Shown one piece after another: positions 10,123 to 20,400 of a DNA stretch of 64,000 bases; positions within the stretch are counted from its first letter, which is position 1, and each line of letters opens with the position of its first letter. Location of the stretch: contig CDRNVI010000016.1 of NCBI GenBank assembly GCA_977017575.1, forward strand, positions 186,001-250,000, in the 5' to 3' direction. The notes beneath the pieces are model-generated. The model was not told the origin of the DNA and did not search any database. It saw nothing but the letters and a program-made list of their open reading frames with translations. Position numbers and translations under genes: made by a program. The DNA comes from Paramoeba atlantica (Eukaryota > Discosea).

Positions 10123-12348
10123 ATGGATATGCAGACAAAATGGAGCCGTAATTCAAAGCGAATTCGCTGGAGTTCGAGGCTTGTTTCGGAGAACGACCCA
10201 AATAAGAGTAGCGGACCAGTTGCACTCCCGGTGGAAGGGGCAAAACAAGCAGTAATTGACACCGTACGCAAGAACCACGTTAGCATTCTTATCGGAGAAA
10301 CTGGTAGTGGTAAAACGACGAAGCTTCCGCAGTATCTGCTGGACGCTGGACTTTTGAAGGAATTAAATTCTGGGTACTGTTCTGAACAGAAGGTGGAATA
10401 TGGCACGGCTACAAATATGTATCGCCGACGCCGCAATAAAATTTGTGTTACACAGCCTCGACGGATCGCTGCGAAAACAGTTTCCTCCTTTGTAGCCAGT
10501 GAGCGGCAGACCAGCGATGAAATCGGGTACGCGGTCCGATTTGAAGACTCCTGTACCCCACTGACCAGGATTAAGTACGTCACGGATGGGATTCTTCTGC
10601 GTGAGTTGTTTGTTGACCCGTACTTAAATGATTACGGTATTATTGTGCTGGACGAGGCACACGAACGCACTTTGAATGGTGATATTCTCTTTGCGCTGCT
10701 TAAGGCGCTACTTCGACAGCATCGGAAGAACTCGTTGCGCATTATCATAATGTCGGCAACGATGGACCCGACATTCTTTCAGAATTATTGGTCTAGACCT
10801 GGAGCCGGAGAAACGGACAACCCCAGAATAAAAGTTCAAGCGGCCTACATACAAGGAAGACAGCACACGGTATCGCTCAACTATTTGATTTCACCCGTAA
10901 AGGACTACGTAAAAACGTCCGTAAACACTGTAATGCAGCTTCTCATTGACAATGCGAAGAGCGTCTATGACGCATCACGTTCCAGTAAAAGTGATACAAG
11001 CACACTTGCGAAGGATATTTTAGTATTCCTACCGGGTTCACATGATATCGAATCTGCATATCATCTTTTGCTAGAAAAACGTGAGAAAATTATCCCCCAA
11101 ATCCGACAAATGATGAATTTCTTACCCCTTCGCCTGTATTCGGTACTCACGCAAGAAGAGCAGATGCGTATTTTTGAGCCGCTACCGACACCCCTGACAA
11201 GGAAAGTTGTTTTGGCGACTAACATTGCAGAAACTTCCATCACTATCCCCGGTGTAAAGTACGTCGTTGACGCGGGATACGTAAAGGAAAAGCGCTACGA
11301 CCCCATCTCCAAAGTTGACACTCTGCACACCGTCCCGGTCAGTCAAGCCCAAGCAAGGCAACGAGCCGGTAGGGCTGGACGAGAGGGGCCGGGGGTTTGC
11401 TTCCGTCTCTACACGGAGGACCATTTCCACTCCCAACTCCGACCCTATCCGCTTCCGGAGATTCAGCGAACGTCTGTGATTCATGTTGTTCTACAGCTGA
11501 AGGCGATGGATGTACCCAACCTTCTGCTATTCGACTTCTTGGATGCGCCGCCACGGGATGCGATTATGCGAGCCACAGAGACGCTTACCCTTCTAGGTGC
11601 GCTCGACCACGAAGGGAGAGTTACCGAAACGGGAAAGCGAATGGCGCGGATTCCGCTCGACCCCAAGGCATCGCGTTGCGTTGTGTACGCCGAACAGATG
11701 CACTGCCCAGCCACCCTGAAGGCAGTCATTACGATCTTGGCGGTGTTAAGTGTAGAATCTCTTCTCATTCAGGAAAGACGAGGTGATACAAACCGGGGAC
11801 TTCCAAAAAGCATGAAATCTTCGACTTTTCGTACATCAAAGGATGATACCGGTTCGAGAAATACATTTGAGTCCGCGGCTAGTGTGCACGGTGACCATTT
11901 TTTATACTTGGAAATTGCGAAAGAATTTGACAAACAGCGAGTGAGTGAACGCTCCTCATGGTGTAGGCGGCATGGTATTAAAACTCGTGAAATGCTAAAG
12001 GCAATGGATATCCGTGCCCAACTTTTACGTGAGATCTACCCCACACAAACAACTTTTGGACTTCATAGCGAATCGATTGACAGCGACACCTTGAGGCACA
12101 ATGTCCGAATTTCCCTGTGCAGCGGATATTTTTCACACGCTGTCAAGTGGGATAATCAAACACGTAGGTACGTCACGCTTGATACACAAAAGACCGTCAC
12201 GCTGCATCCAAACTCGGTTCTTTTTGCCAGCGGAAAGTACCGTGCGGAATACTTGATCTATCATTCCCTCGTGTCAACCGCTCGGGTTTATATGCACAAC
12301 CTCTTTGTTATTCCGGAGTCGATTCTAAAGGAATTTCGAAAACAATAG
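10123..12348 (+). CDS. DEAH-box RNA helicase, DHX33/Dhr2-like
   Basis: 741 residues, about the length of yeast Dhr2. Motifs in order: GETGSGKT (58-65), TQPRRIAA, DEAH (177-180), SATMD, ATNIAETSITI and QRAGRAGR (from 413). These are followed by the winged-helix/ratchet (HA2) region and the OB fold, with RLYTEDHF, HPNSVLFASGKYRAEY and YMHNLFVIPESI. Known DEAH family members of this type remodel RNA-protein complexes in ribosome biogenesis or splicing. The HA2/OB wording and compact size suggest DHX33/Dhr2, which would fit a nucleolar role beside DDX52 and NIFK, but Prp2/Prp43-type relatives cannot be excluded without alignment. It has almost no N-terminal extension. Confidence 0.8.
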   Translation: MDMQTKWSRNSKRIRWSSRLVSENDPNKSSGPVALPVEGAKQAVIDTVRKNHVSILIGETGSGKTTKLPQYLLDAGLLKELNSGYCSEQKVEYGTATNMYRRRRNKICVTQPRRIAAKTVSSFVASERQTSDEIGYAVRFEDSCTPLTRIKYVTDGILLRELFVDPYLNDYGIIVLDEAHERTLNGDILFALLKALLRQHRKNSLRIIIMSATMDPTFFQNYWSRPGAGETDNPRIKVQAAYIQGRQHTVSLNYLISPVKDYVKTSVNTVMQLLIDNAKSVYDASRSSKSDTSTLAKDILVFLPGSHDIESAYHLLLEKREKIIPQIRQMMNFLPLRLYSVLTQEEQMRIFEPLPTPLTRKVVLATNIAETSITIPGVKYVVDAGYVKEKRYDPISKVDTLHTVPVSQAQARQRAGRAGREGPGVCFRLYTEDHFHSQLRPYPLPEIQRTSVIHVVLQLKAMDVPNLLLFDFLDAPPRDAIMRATETLTLLGALDHEGRVTETGKRMARIPLDPKASRCVVYAEQMHCPATLKAVITILAVLSVESLLIQERRGDTNRGLPKSMKSSTFRTSKDDTGSRNTFESAASVHGDHFLYLEIAKEFDKQRVSERSSWCRRHGIKTREMLKAMDIRAQLLREIYPTQTTFGLHSESIDSDTLRHNVRISLCSGYFSHAVKWDNQTRRYVTLDTQKTVTLHPNSVLFASGKYRAEYLIYHSLVSTARVYMHNLFVIPESILKEFRKQ

Positions 12349-12599
12349 GCTACCGTGATAATGATAAAAGCGAAGTGCAAGTTTCTGATTTCCTGTGGTG
12401 ATGATTTTTAAACTTTTTAATTGCCTAAGGTTAGAGCCCTTTAATTTGGTTAGAGCCCCTTAAATACTCGGGAACTGTAGATTAGGCATTTGTTTAGGTT
12501 GCCGATTTCTCTGACTACAAAGATTATTCCCTAGACTGCTTTATTTTTGCACTGAACATGTAATAAACCCACTGTCCCCCTACTCGAACCGATCAACCC

Positions 12600-13440
12600 C
12601 GCCCGCACAACAGAACCCCGCTGAAAATGACCACCACCCCCTCCCACGCCCCTCTCTGGGTATGCCTCCTCACCCAAGCCGTCTCCGTCCTCGGCGACGC
12701 CTTCGGCCAGCGCACCGCCCGGGTCTACCACCCCCACTCCTACCGTCGTTTCCTCCTCACCCTCACCCTCGTCAGTGCCACCCAAACCTTCCTCACCCTC
12801 ACCCTGGTCCAGACCCTCGCCCCCGCCCTCACCACCCAGCACTGGGCCACCGACCCCCGCACGGGACACTGGCACGACAGCTGTACCCCCAGCCCCCCCG
12901 GGGCTACCCTCCCCCCTGCCGCCTCCAACCCCCCCATCGACACGAACTGCTACCCCCAGGGCCCGCTGTCGATCCCGCGGGCCCTGGCGCAGTGCCCCGC
13001 GGTGCTGGCGAACCCGCTCGTCAACGCGGTGTACTACCTGAGCGAGGCGGTGCTCTACGCCCACCCCCTCGGGCTGGTGCTGCTCGTGCTCGCCTCGCTG
13101 GCCTCCACGCTGGTGGTCGCCCCGCTGCAGTCGGCGCTGCGGGTGGGGCGCCGGGGGGAGGTGGCGGGCCACGTGGTGGTGCTGGGGGTGCTGGGGGCGC
13201 TGCTCTCGGTGTGCGAGAACCCGGGGAGGGGGGAGGGGAGGGGAAGGGAGAAGGGGGAGGGGGAAGCGCAACGGGAGGGGGAGGGGGAGGGGGAGGGGGA
13301 GGGGGGGGAGGGCAACACAGGGAGGGGGGGAGAGAAGGGGAAAGGAAACGGGGCGGAGGGGGAGAGCGGGGTGGAAAAGGGGGCAGAAACGGTGGCGGGT
13401 GAGGGGTGGGGGTCGTCTCTGGTTCGCGTGCGTAGAGCAG
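12600..13440. other. GC-rich island with C-to-G strand switch (island 2, most extreme)
   Basis: The + strand is extremely C-rich at first (12721-12780: 30 C, 8 G) and then extremely G-rich (13201-13260: 36 G, 7 C), switching near 12960-13030. Flanks at 12500 and 13500 return abruptly to AT-leaning sequence. The G-rich arm contains many runs of four or more G, so it could form G-quadruplexes on the coding strand. Confidence 0.85.
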
Positions 13441-14054
13441 ATCACGTAACAAAGAGAGGTCGCTTGGTGAGAAAGATGATTTCTTCGGCTTGCGTGTCGT
13501 TTTTACCCCTTTTTGTTCCATTTTCCATGTTGAGTCTTACCTATGCTGCTTTTTTTCTTGCTATGGCGTTCTACCATGAGCACTGCGGGTTAAATGCCTG
13601 GGGTTATAACGCTTTTGATCAAGTAACCATGCCTCCGTTTATTTTACTTCTTCTCTTGGCGTGGGATGCCCTAATCTATCTCTTCCCCAGCCTTAAAAAG
13701 CCGAACACCGTGCACTACACGACCCTCCAAGAGATCAAAATCACTTTCAAGGAGGCCACGGACAATCGCTGCGCTGGACTGTTGTGCTGCCTTGCTTATC
13801 GGACGCTAATCAACACGCGAGCCATTGCCTATACCTATCTTGCAGTTCTCTTCGATCTCAATGAGGTTTATCTGAAACTTACCTTGATACGAGTGGCGCT
13901 TTCCTGGGTTGCTTCACTAATTCTGGTTCTTTTGCTGCCGCGCTTTATTTTGGCCACAACACAAGAGAGAAAAAGTTTTGCGGATCCGATCAATATGACA
14001 CTTCACGCACTTGGGACTGCATTGTTGACGTTGTCACTATTTTTTATGCGATGA
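12627..14054 (+). CDS. unknown multi-pass membrane protein
   Basis: 475 residues with about six hydrophobic segments: near 36-56, 147-170, 292-316 (FLPLFVPFSMLSLTYAAFF), 335-355 (FILLLLLAWDALIYLF), 420-440 (VALSWVASLILVLLLP) and 455-472. A hydrophilic Gly/Glu/Arg low-complexity loop fills about 197-275 and is the product of the G-rich arm of the compositional island. The C-terminal half, outside the island, has normal composition and looks like the conserved core, with FKEATDNRCAGLLCC before the last spans. I do not recognise a transporter or enzyme family. It probably resides in an endomembrane or organelle membrane. Confidence 0.6.
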   Translation: MTTTPSHAPLWVCLLTQAVSVLGDAFGQRTARVYHPHSYRRFLLTLTLVSATQTFLTLTLVQTLAPALTTQHWATDPRTGHWHDSCTPSPPGATLPPAASNPPIDTNCYPQGPLSIPRALAQCPAVLANPLVNAVYYLSEAVLYAHPLGLVLLVLASLASTLVVAPLQSALRVGRRGEVAGHVVVLGVLGALLSVCENPGRGEGRGREKGEGEAQREGEGEGEGEGGEGNTGRGGEKGKGNGAEGESGVEKGAETVAGEGWGSSLVRVRRADHVTKRGRLVRKMISSACVSFLPLFVPFSMLSLTYAAFFLAMAFYHEHCGLNAWGYNAFDQVTMPPFILLLLLAWDALIYLFPSLKKPNTVHYTTLQEIKITFKEATDNRCAGLLCCLAYRTLINTRAIAYTYLAVLFDLNEVYLKLTLIRVALSWVASLILVLLLPRFILATTQERKSFADPINMTLHALGTALLTLSLFFMR

Positions 14055-14799
14055 CAAAAAGAATTGTAAGCGATATACAAGGACACCTTTTACAAGTGTA
14101 GCTCAAATTAGTGACAACTTATAGCTCAAATTATAGCTCAAATTCCACTTGCTCAATTTCGACCCGATATGAATTGTTGACCCGCCAGAACTCCACTAGT
14201 TTTCCTACTTACGACACTATTGGCAATAGCCCAGCAATAATTGCTGGTAGTTTACTGGGATGCTGATCGTATGAGTGTATTGCTACCTGACCTGTACAGG
14301 TTTTGTTGTTTAGAATACTAGTAATCCAGGGAGGAGCGGTTATAGTAGTCATACACCCACCGAAAGTGAGAGCGTCTCAAGTTAGGTACTTGAAGTCCTG
14401 TGGACGGACTCTCGTTAAGTCAGTGGCTTCTTCGCCTGTAGACGTAGTTAAAAACGGAATTTTGTGAAGCCTTGCAATTTGGTGATCATGATTATCCTAT
14501 GTAAGCCAGAGTTGAACCAGTATCATTCGATACGTACTTTGAGTTCTATACTCCAGAAAAGGAGATTATTATAAATATGGAAAAGGAGTTTTCCATATTT
14601 TCCTTGATTTTTATATTCCTTGATTTTTATATTCCTTGATTTTTTTTGGTATTGTTTTCGCTGCTAGAAAAAATACTTAGCACTTCTACGTACATGGACC
14701 ATTCAAAACATAGTGTTCGATATTGTACATATCGAATGTACATACGATATGCATGATATTGTAGACTTTTTATACACGAAAATATATATTGACAAATCC
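14055..14799. other. long intergenic spacer, possible structured region
   Basis: About 745 bp without a coding gene. The stretch 14320-14480 is less AT-rich than its surroundings and has short self-complementary segments (around gacggactctcg and ggtacttgaagtcc), so a non-coding RNA is possible, but I cannot match it to a known class. Around 14600-14645 there are three tandem copies of tccttgatttttata. Confidence 0.4.
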
Positions 14800-15405
14800 A
14801 TGACTGCAAAAAAGACGAAAACCGCGTCCAAGGCGCCTAAATCAAAACAGAAAAAGGAGAAAAATGCGGAAAAGAATGTGCACGCCGAAAATGTAATCTA
14901 CATTGGACATATTCCTCCGGACTTTTCTGAAAAACCGTTGACTTCCTTTTTGTCGCAGTTTGGCACGACTAAGCACTTCGTATTGTCGCGGAGCCCTAAA
15001 ACGGGTCGATCCCGTGGTTACGCATTCGCTCAATTCACGGACGCCCAAGGGGCGCAAGAGGCATCTCGTGAGCTCCATGGATTCGTGCTCGGGGGTCGCA
15101 GTTTAGTGTCCCATGTGATGGAAGATGACAAGGTGAGTCCGTTCATGTGGCGCAGATGGGATCAGCTCCATAGGATTCACATCGATCATACTCGACGTGT
15201 GAAAGGATATACCCCTGCAGTTCGAATACAGCCGCGGAATACGGTATCTGCCATCACCGAACATTTGCGAAAAATGATTGAAATGGAGAAAAAGCATAAT
15301 GAAGCGTTGAAGCGCCTCGGCATTGACTATGTTTTTAATGGCTTTCAGGCCCAGGAAGGGATCTTGGTTCAAAGAAAAACAGAAATTCTGCCTCAAGAAG
15401 AGTAA
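14800..15405 (+). CDS. NOP15: nucleolar RRM protein, NIFK/Nop15 type
   Basis: The frame opens at 14713, but the ATG at 14800 begins the Lys-rich leader (MTAKKTKTASKAPK) typical of the family, so I take that as the start (201 residues). One RRM follows at about 32-110, with RNP2 VIYIGHI and RNP1 RGYAFAQF. It contains the NIFK/Nop15 signature SRSPKTGRSRGYAFAQF and ends in SHVMEDDKVSPFMWRR. The C-terminal basic helix (HLRKMIEMEKKHNEALKRLGIDY) is also family-like. Nop15/NIFK binds pre-60S particles in ITS2 processing. It joins DDX52 and the DEAH helicase as ribosome-biogenesis genes in this window. Confidence 0.85.
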   Translation: MTAKKTKTASKAPKSKQKKEKNAEKNVHAENVIYIGHIPPDFSEKPLTSFLSQFGTTKHFVLSRSPKTGRSRGYAFAQFTDAQGAQEASRELHGFVLGGRSLVSHVMEDDKVSPFMWRRWDQLHRIHIDHTRRVKGYTPAVRIQPRNTVSAITEHLRKMIEMEKKHNEALKRLGIDYVFNGFQAQEGILVQRKTEILPQEE

Positions 15406-15817
15406 CTTGATAATTCCAGACCAACTACTAAAAATATAGCGATACAGCTTTGCAAATCGACTTTTTGATGAAACTATAGCTTTTATGTTGTATTGTGCCT
15501 ATGACCACTGATTACAGACATGACAAAAATCTTTTGATATACTACTGTATTCTATAGCACGTAGTACGTGTATTACTTACAAACAGTCATGTATCACGAC
15601 AATACACTGCTGCCGAATGTTGATCCCTGTGTGTTGTATCGTACTGTACTTAACGACTGTACTAATTACAGTAGTAAATGTAAACGAGAATTTATCTTGA
15701 AGAATCATGAATTTTCTTCACTAGTTCATTATCTGCAACGTGTGTGAGAGAGCAATAGGAGAGTACAGTTTTTTTTCCAAAAAAAAACGGCATTACTTAT
15801 TTTTCATAATTATAAGA
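15406..15817. other. intergenic spacer, no gene seen
   Basis: AT-rich, with several tagcacgtagtacgtg-like short palindromes around 15555-15575. No gene recognised. Confidence 0.55.
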
Positions 15818-16582
15818 ATGGGGGAACTTCGGCCTACAGAATACAGGACATCCGATCTCAAGATCAAAGAACCATTCGAACTTAATTCCATAGAAAGAGC
15901 AAAATCGTACAAATTGGAAGGAAACGATGCATACAGAAAGGAATTTTATTTAAATGCGATGAAGCTATACGAAACTGCGCTTCAAACATTGTCTATCCCA
16001 TTAAATTCGACGAATAGCGACCCGAAAGAGACATTAGAACTCCCAGAAGTTAATTCCGCTCAAAAACAAAAAGTGAAAAACGAGTGTACAGATGACTCGG
16101 GAGACGTTCGTCCTTTGCAGGAGAACCAGCTTATTGCAAACCTGTTTCTGAACTTAGGATTGTGTACGCTAAAAACAGAAATAGATGAGGGATTAAATTT
16201 GGAGAAGTCTTCCAGTCCAGAAAACGGAAATACAAACACTTTACGTCGTGATCGAGCAATACGGTTCTTCACGTCCGCCATTAAACATAATAAGCAATAT
16301 GGGAAGGCGTACTACAGAAGGGCAGATTGCCACATGGACAGCGAAAATTTTTCGACGGCCCATGCCGATTACGTAAAATCCAAGGAGGTGGGATTTGCCG
16401 ATCTCTACCTTGACGTTAAAATAGAAAACGCAAGAAAGAAAATGGAAGAACAAACGGCCAAAGCGCTTCAAGATCTTAAATCTCTAGGAAGTTCTATATT
16501 AGGAAAGTTTGGGTTGAGTCTAGATAATTTCAAAACTAAGAAAAATGAATCTGGGGGTTACAGCATCAGTTATGAGAACTAG
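15818..16582 (+). CDS. TTC1: TPR co-chaperone, TTC1 family
   Basis: Start chosen at 15818 (MGELRPTEY); the upstream in-frame extension is A/T-rich and implausible as protein. 254 residues: TPR-type helices with the family patterns AKSYKLEGNDAYRKEFYLNAM (about 28-48) and YGKAYYRRADCHMDSENFSTA. The C-terminal signature is LKSLGSSILGKFGLSLDNF followed by GGYSISY, which matches the conserved tail of animal, plant and fungal TTC1. TTC1 binds Hsp90/Hsp70 C-termini as an adaptor. The insertion between the first and second TPR (about 65-125) is long and acidic. Confidence 0.85.
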   Translation: MGELRPTEYRTSDLKIKEPFELNSIERAKSYKLEGNDAYRKEFYLNAMKLYETALQTLSIPLNSTNSDPKETLELPEVNSAQKQKVKNECTDDSGDVRPLQENQLIANLFLNLGLCTLKTEIDEGLNLEKSSSPENGNTNTLRRDRAIRFFTSAIKHNKQYGKAYYRRADCHMDSENFSTAHADYVKSKEVGFADLYLDVKIENARKKMEEQTAKALQDLKSLGSSILGKFGLSLDNFKTKKNESGGYSISYEN

Positions 16583-17007
16583 AAACTACAGCCATACGCG
16601 GGTAGTGGACAAGGACTGCCATATAGGAAATTCTACTTGAATTCGTAAATTACCTTAACATTCTTAGGCATTTTAGTGACTAGATCCTATTCATGTATGT
16701 ACGTGAAGATCTACTTGTGCTTTTGCTTGCATTATCTTTATAATATGGTGTACTCAAGCGTGAAATGTAGTGTAGTACGTTGGGTATGGAGCCTGCCAAA
16801 AATAGTGTAGGGTGTATTTTGCAATACAATGTTTGAGACATTTAACAACTTTGCTACCCCGATTTACAAATGTTTGCATGTGATTCTGAAACAATTGAGC
16901 CTCTGGAACGCTTGGCTCAAAACGAAACGATCTTCTCGATACGCTTAACTTCTTCGTAAGAATGTTTGATATTCTAACACCATGCCTTTAATAGAGCACG
17001 GCCATCA
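16583..17007. other. intergenic spacer, no gene seen
   Basis: AT-rich; tatgtacgtg and similar words recur. The end reads cctttaatag just before the next start. No gene recognised. Confidence 0.55.
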
Positions 17008-20000
17008 ATGACTGATATCACAATAGCCCTTAGGCCAATATTCTGTGCAACAGGATTTGAACTTAATTTCCCTATTGATTTGACTGATGCAATTCTCAAG
17101 GACCCGAACGGGAGTCAAACAAGTGAAGCCACTGGTTACTTTTCCCGTGCTATTGAGGTAGGAAGGGGTAGTGACTGCACCGTAACGCTCACGGACGAAC
17201 CAAAGCATGCGATATTTTCTCGACGCCATTTTCGTCTTGTATGTCAGGCACCATTTCCTTCCAGCGAATCAATAAGCGCGGAGTACATGAGGCAATGTAT
17301 ACACACTGACCAGGCCCATTTCTTTATTCAAGACCTGGAGTCGATGAACGGAACTTTTGTAAACGGTGTTCGACTTCAATCTAATGCACGGGCGCCTATT
17401 CATGCTGGAGATAAAATAGGATTTGGTTCTCGAAACGGAATCAAAATGAAAGTCGAATATATTTTTGCGGTTGACGGAGCATCTACAAACTGTGTAGTGG
17501 ATCCGATGGGGCAGGACGGTAAAGTACAGCGAATATCAAGAAACGTAGAAAGTGAATTAAATACGGAACAACGCACGAATATTCTTCCTGCTGTTCCACT
17601 CACTTTATCGGACGACACTTCATCAGGTCATGACTTAAAGGAGAAATTATATTATTGCAATACATCGATATGGAAGAATCGCAATATTCAAAAGAAAGAA
17701 TTATTTAGTACACCAGCCGTATCGCTGACGAACACCTATAGTAAAGCACTGGAAGCGGGGGCAACGAGGGCAACGGGCTTAGCAGATAAAAAGTTCGACG
17801 TTGAGAAAAATTCTGAGCGTACCCGCAATTTATCAACAGACCGCCGATCCGAAGACATAGAAAATAAAAAAGTGGAGGTCAAAAATCGTCTTAAAAATAC
17901 GTTGAAAGTTGCTAGTTCCGTGGTACGTCCACGAGCCTTGTTTCAAAGCCCACCTGAATCTTTTGACCAAGTGGATTCCTTTCCGTACGAAATCGACGCA
18001 TCATCGAATCAAAAGGTTACCCCAGGAAAGGTCAAGGCTCGTAGTGATTCGTTCCCTAGCGTGGTTAATGGAGAAGCTCCTATTGTATCAAGCGCTGCGA
18101 ACGGTACAGATGTGCACGTGTCTCCATACAAACACCCAGCGTCTGTTACATTTGATGGGACCGCGCATGCTGAAAGCTCAGTAATGCGCAACTCAAATGT
18201 TCATTCCGAAATGAGGATATCAAAATATCAAAAGAATCACCTCAAATCTCACCAAGTTCAAGCCCTTACGTTTTTATGGAAACGTTTAATCTTGGAAAAA
18301 CAAAGAGGAGCCATTCTAGCTCATTATATGGGCTTAGGAAAAACATTCACTGCGATTTCTTTCCTTGACCGTGCATGTGCGCAACTTCCGCCGCACAGAG
18401 GGCTGATATTGGCTCCACAGCAAGTGCTCCCTATTTGGAAGCAGGAGATGGATCGTTGGGGTGGTGACGAGTTTGGTCGTTATGCGTTTGCACCTCATTT
18501 CGTGGAAGATGTTTCACCTACTGCTAGGTCACGTATGGAACGAATAGAAGAAGGCCTGCAACATCTACTTCGACGTAAGAACGGCGTCCTAGGTATGAGC
18601 TTTGCTTCTCTTTTAGCACTTTATTCATTTAAGAATAATGCGGAAAAGAAACTGAAGGCATTCTCGAAAGCGCGAAAGGATGAAATTTCAATAGAAACGA
18701 TGTCTGAAAGCTATAGAGATGCATTACAGCCCAGTCAAATACCGAGTGACGAGTACTTCGATCAGAACCGCTTGGCACAACGGCTAGGATCGGCCAAGAA
18801 CATATCTCGAGTAAAGGATACGGACGGATACGCCCGTCTTTGTGAGGGAATACGCTGGGTGATAGTTGATGAGGCTACAATGTTGGAAAGTCGTTCTACT
18901 CGATTGTACTCTGCGATTTCCGCTCTCAGGAAAGCCAAATTTATCTTTCTATTGGGTAATCCACAACCAGCAAAAACACAATTAGAAACTCTATTAAGCC
19001 TGACTACGTTTGGTGACGTGCCCCACACACGTCAGGGACGTTTTTCTGGCCATGGAAGTCAAGCAGTGCATCCAACTCTGGATATTCGTACAATTGAGAT
19101 CCTCGAAAAGCACCTTCCGCCTGTTAAAAACTATGCCCTTTTTATTCGTATTAGCTCTTTGCAGAGGGAGCTTTACAACGGGTTTATTCGCCAGGGTGAT
19201 CCACAGAGAGAGGAACCCACACACCTTAAAAGTCGCGAAACCGAGGAAAAGAGTCGCATTATACTCCACGCACTGCTTTCGAAAATTTGCGCACATACCG
19301 ATCTTATATTGGACCATGCCATAGATCAGAATTCGTCAACGAGTATCTGTAAAGCAATTCCTCTAAATGGACGTAAAGGAAAGCGCAAATTACCACAACT
19401 TACTTTCGACGTGGTAGAGGAGGACAAGAGTAGAAGGACTCAACCGAACACCTGGATGAAAACATTGCTTGATGCTTCTTACGTCAGATGTAATCTTCAT
19501 CACAATCCGAAAGCTGTTATTCTTCTTAATGCCATTAAGGCCTCCATCCTGCAAGGCAGAAAATGTGTAGTGTTTTCTCAATTCGAAGAAGTGCTAACTA
19601 TTTTAGAAACTCTTTTGTCCTTGACGCCGCTGCCAGGCATATCGCGCACATGTACGTATGAGACGAATACAGCTGCAGAAAAACTGAAAAATGGAGTAAA
19701 CTTTATTAATCTCTCGGCTCTCTCAGCTAATACAAATCTTAGAAATGGGATCGTTGAGCTGTACAACGATACAACAAGTGCTCTTAAAGTTGTGCTACTT
19801 ACGTATCGCACTGGCTCATTGGGATACAGTCTTGTGGCCACCTCTGATGTCTATCTTTATGACGCCACGTGGAATTCACAAATGGAGAAGTCTGCCATAG
19901 CACGTGTGTATCGCTACGGCCAGAAAAATTGCGTGAATGTGTTTCGGCTGATTTCTCAAAACACAATAGAAGCCGACCTTTTCGCGCGCTCAGAGCTTCG

Positions 20001-20208
20001 AACCACTCATAGTGCCTGGTTGAGTCATATCACCGATATTCTCGGAGAAATGAAATCGAGTGAGCCACTGAGCATACCGTCCCCTTCTTCCGACAACGGT
20101 GTCGACTGGGAGGCCGTCCGGCAAATGGACCCAGTTCTTAATTTTCTTTCTAAAAAGGAGCACCATATCAGTGCTGTAAAGAAGTGCAAGGTGCGGAGCG
20201 ATAGATAG
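17008..20208 (+). CDS. SNF2-family ATPase with N-terminal FHA domain
   Basis: 1,066 residues. N-terminal FHA domain at about 45-165: EVGRGSDCTV, SRRHF, DLESMNGTFVNG (N114 region) and an AGDKIGFG turn, the phosphothreonine-binding loops of the fold. A disordered Ser/Lys-rich linker (about 170-410) follows. The SNF2 motor then shows MGLGKT (441-446), LILAPQQVLPIWK, VDEAT (620-624, unusual in place of DEAH/DEGH), LLGNPQP, VFSQFEEV, and GSLGYSLVATSDVYLYDATWN leading to RVYRYGQ (966-972). The RVYRYGQ wording recalls the ATRX/Rad54-like branch. The combination implies a chromatin remodeller recruited to phosphorylated partners, perhaps at DNA damage (inference). It is in-frame throughout, with normal composition. 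Confidence 0.8.
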   Translation: MTDITIALRPIFCATGFELNFPIDLTDAILKDPNGSQTSEATGYFSRAIEVGRGSDCTVTLTDEPKHAIFSRRHFRLVCQAPFPSSESISAEYMRQCIHTDQAHFFIQDLESMNGTFVNGVRLQSNARAPIHAGDKIGFGSRNGIKMKVEYIFAVDGASTNCVVDPMGQDGKVQRISRNVESELNTEQRTNILPAVPLTLSDDTSSGHDLKEKLYYCNTSIWKNRNIQKKELFSTPAVSLTNTYSKALEAGATRATGLADKKFDVEKNSERTRNLSTDRRSEDIENKKVEVKNRLKNTLKVASSVVRPRALFQSPPESFDQVDSFPYEIDASSNQKVTPGKVKARSDSFPSVVNGEAPIVSSAANGTDVHVSPYKHPASVTFDGTAHAESSVMRNSNVHSEMRISKYQKNHLKSHQVQALTFLWKRLILEKQRGAILAHYMGLGKTFTAISFLDRACAQLPPHRGLILAPQQVLPIWKQEMDRWGGDEFGRYAFAPHFVEDVSPTARSRMERIEEGLQHLLRRKNGVLGMSFASLLALYSFKNNAEKKLKAFSKARKDEISIETMSESYRDALQPSQIPSDEYFDQNRLAQRLGSAKNISRVKDTDGYARLCEGIRWVIVDEATMLESRSTRLYSAISALRKAKFIFLLGNPQPAKTQLETLLSLTTFGDVPHTRQGRFSGHGSQAVHPTLDIRTIEILEKHLPPVKNYALFIRISSLQRELYNGFIRQGDPQREEPTHLKSRETEEKSRIILHALLSKICAHTDLILDHAIDQNSSTSICKAIPLNGRKGKRKLPQLTFDVVEEDKSRRTQPNTWMKTLLDASYVRCNLHHNPKAVILLNAIKASILQGRKCVVFSQFEEVLTILETLLSLTPLPGISRTCTYETNTAAEKLKNGVNFINLSALSANTNLRNGIVELYNDTTSALKVVLLTYRTGSLGYSLVATSDVYLYDATWNSQMEKSAIARVYRYGQKNCVNVFRLISQNTIEADLFARSELRTTHSAWLSHITDILGEMKSSEPLSIPSPSSDNGVDWEAVRQMDPVLNFLSKKEHHISAVKKCKVRSDR

Positions 20209-20400
20209 AGCTTAGAAATAGAGAACTCGAATCCGATTCATTAGAAGTAAACGTGTTTCCATGTACATAACATGTGTCCATGTATTCCCACCAAAAACTA
20301 TAAATTTATTCTACGTACACTGCACAAGTTCTGACTTTCGTTTGGTCTAATCTATACCGGTACTAGGAAACGGAAGTTTCATCTTTAGTTTTTTTCTGAT

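Noticed and set aside
12531-13521. Long minus-strand and alternative-frame ORFs of 60-300 codons across the GC islands
   Set aside because: GC-rich DNA has few stop codons. These frames translate into Pro/Arg/Gly monotony and overlap the better-supported plus-strand gene.
14320-14480. snRNA, RNase P or SRP RNA gene in the long spacer
   Set aside because: I checked for U1, U2, U4, U5, U6 and U3 signature words and found none; the weak hairpins are not enough to call an RNA gene.
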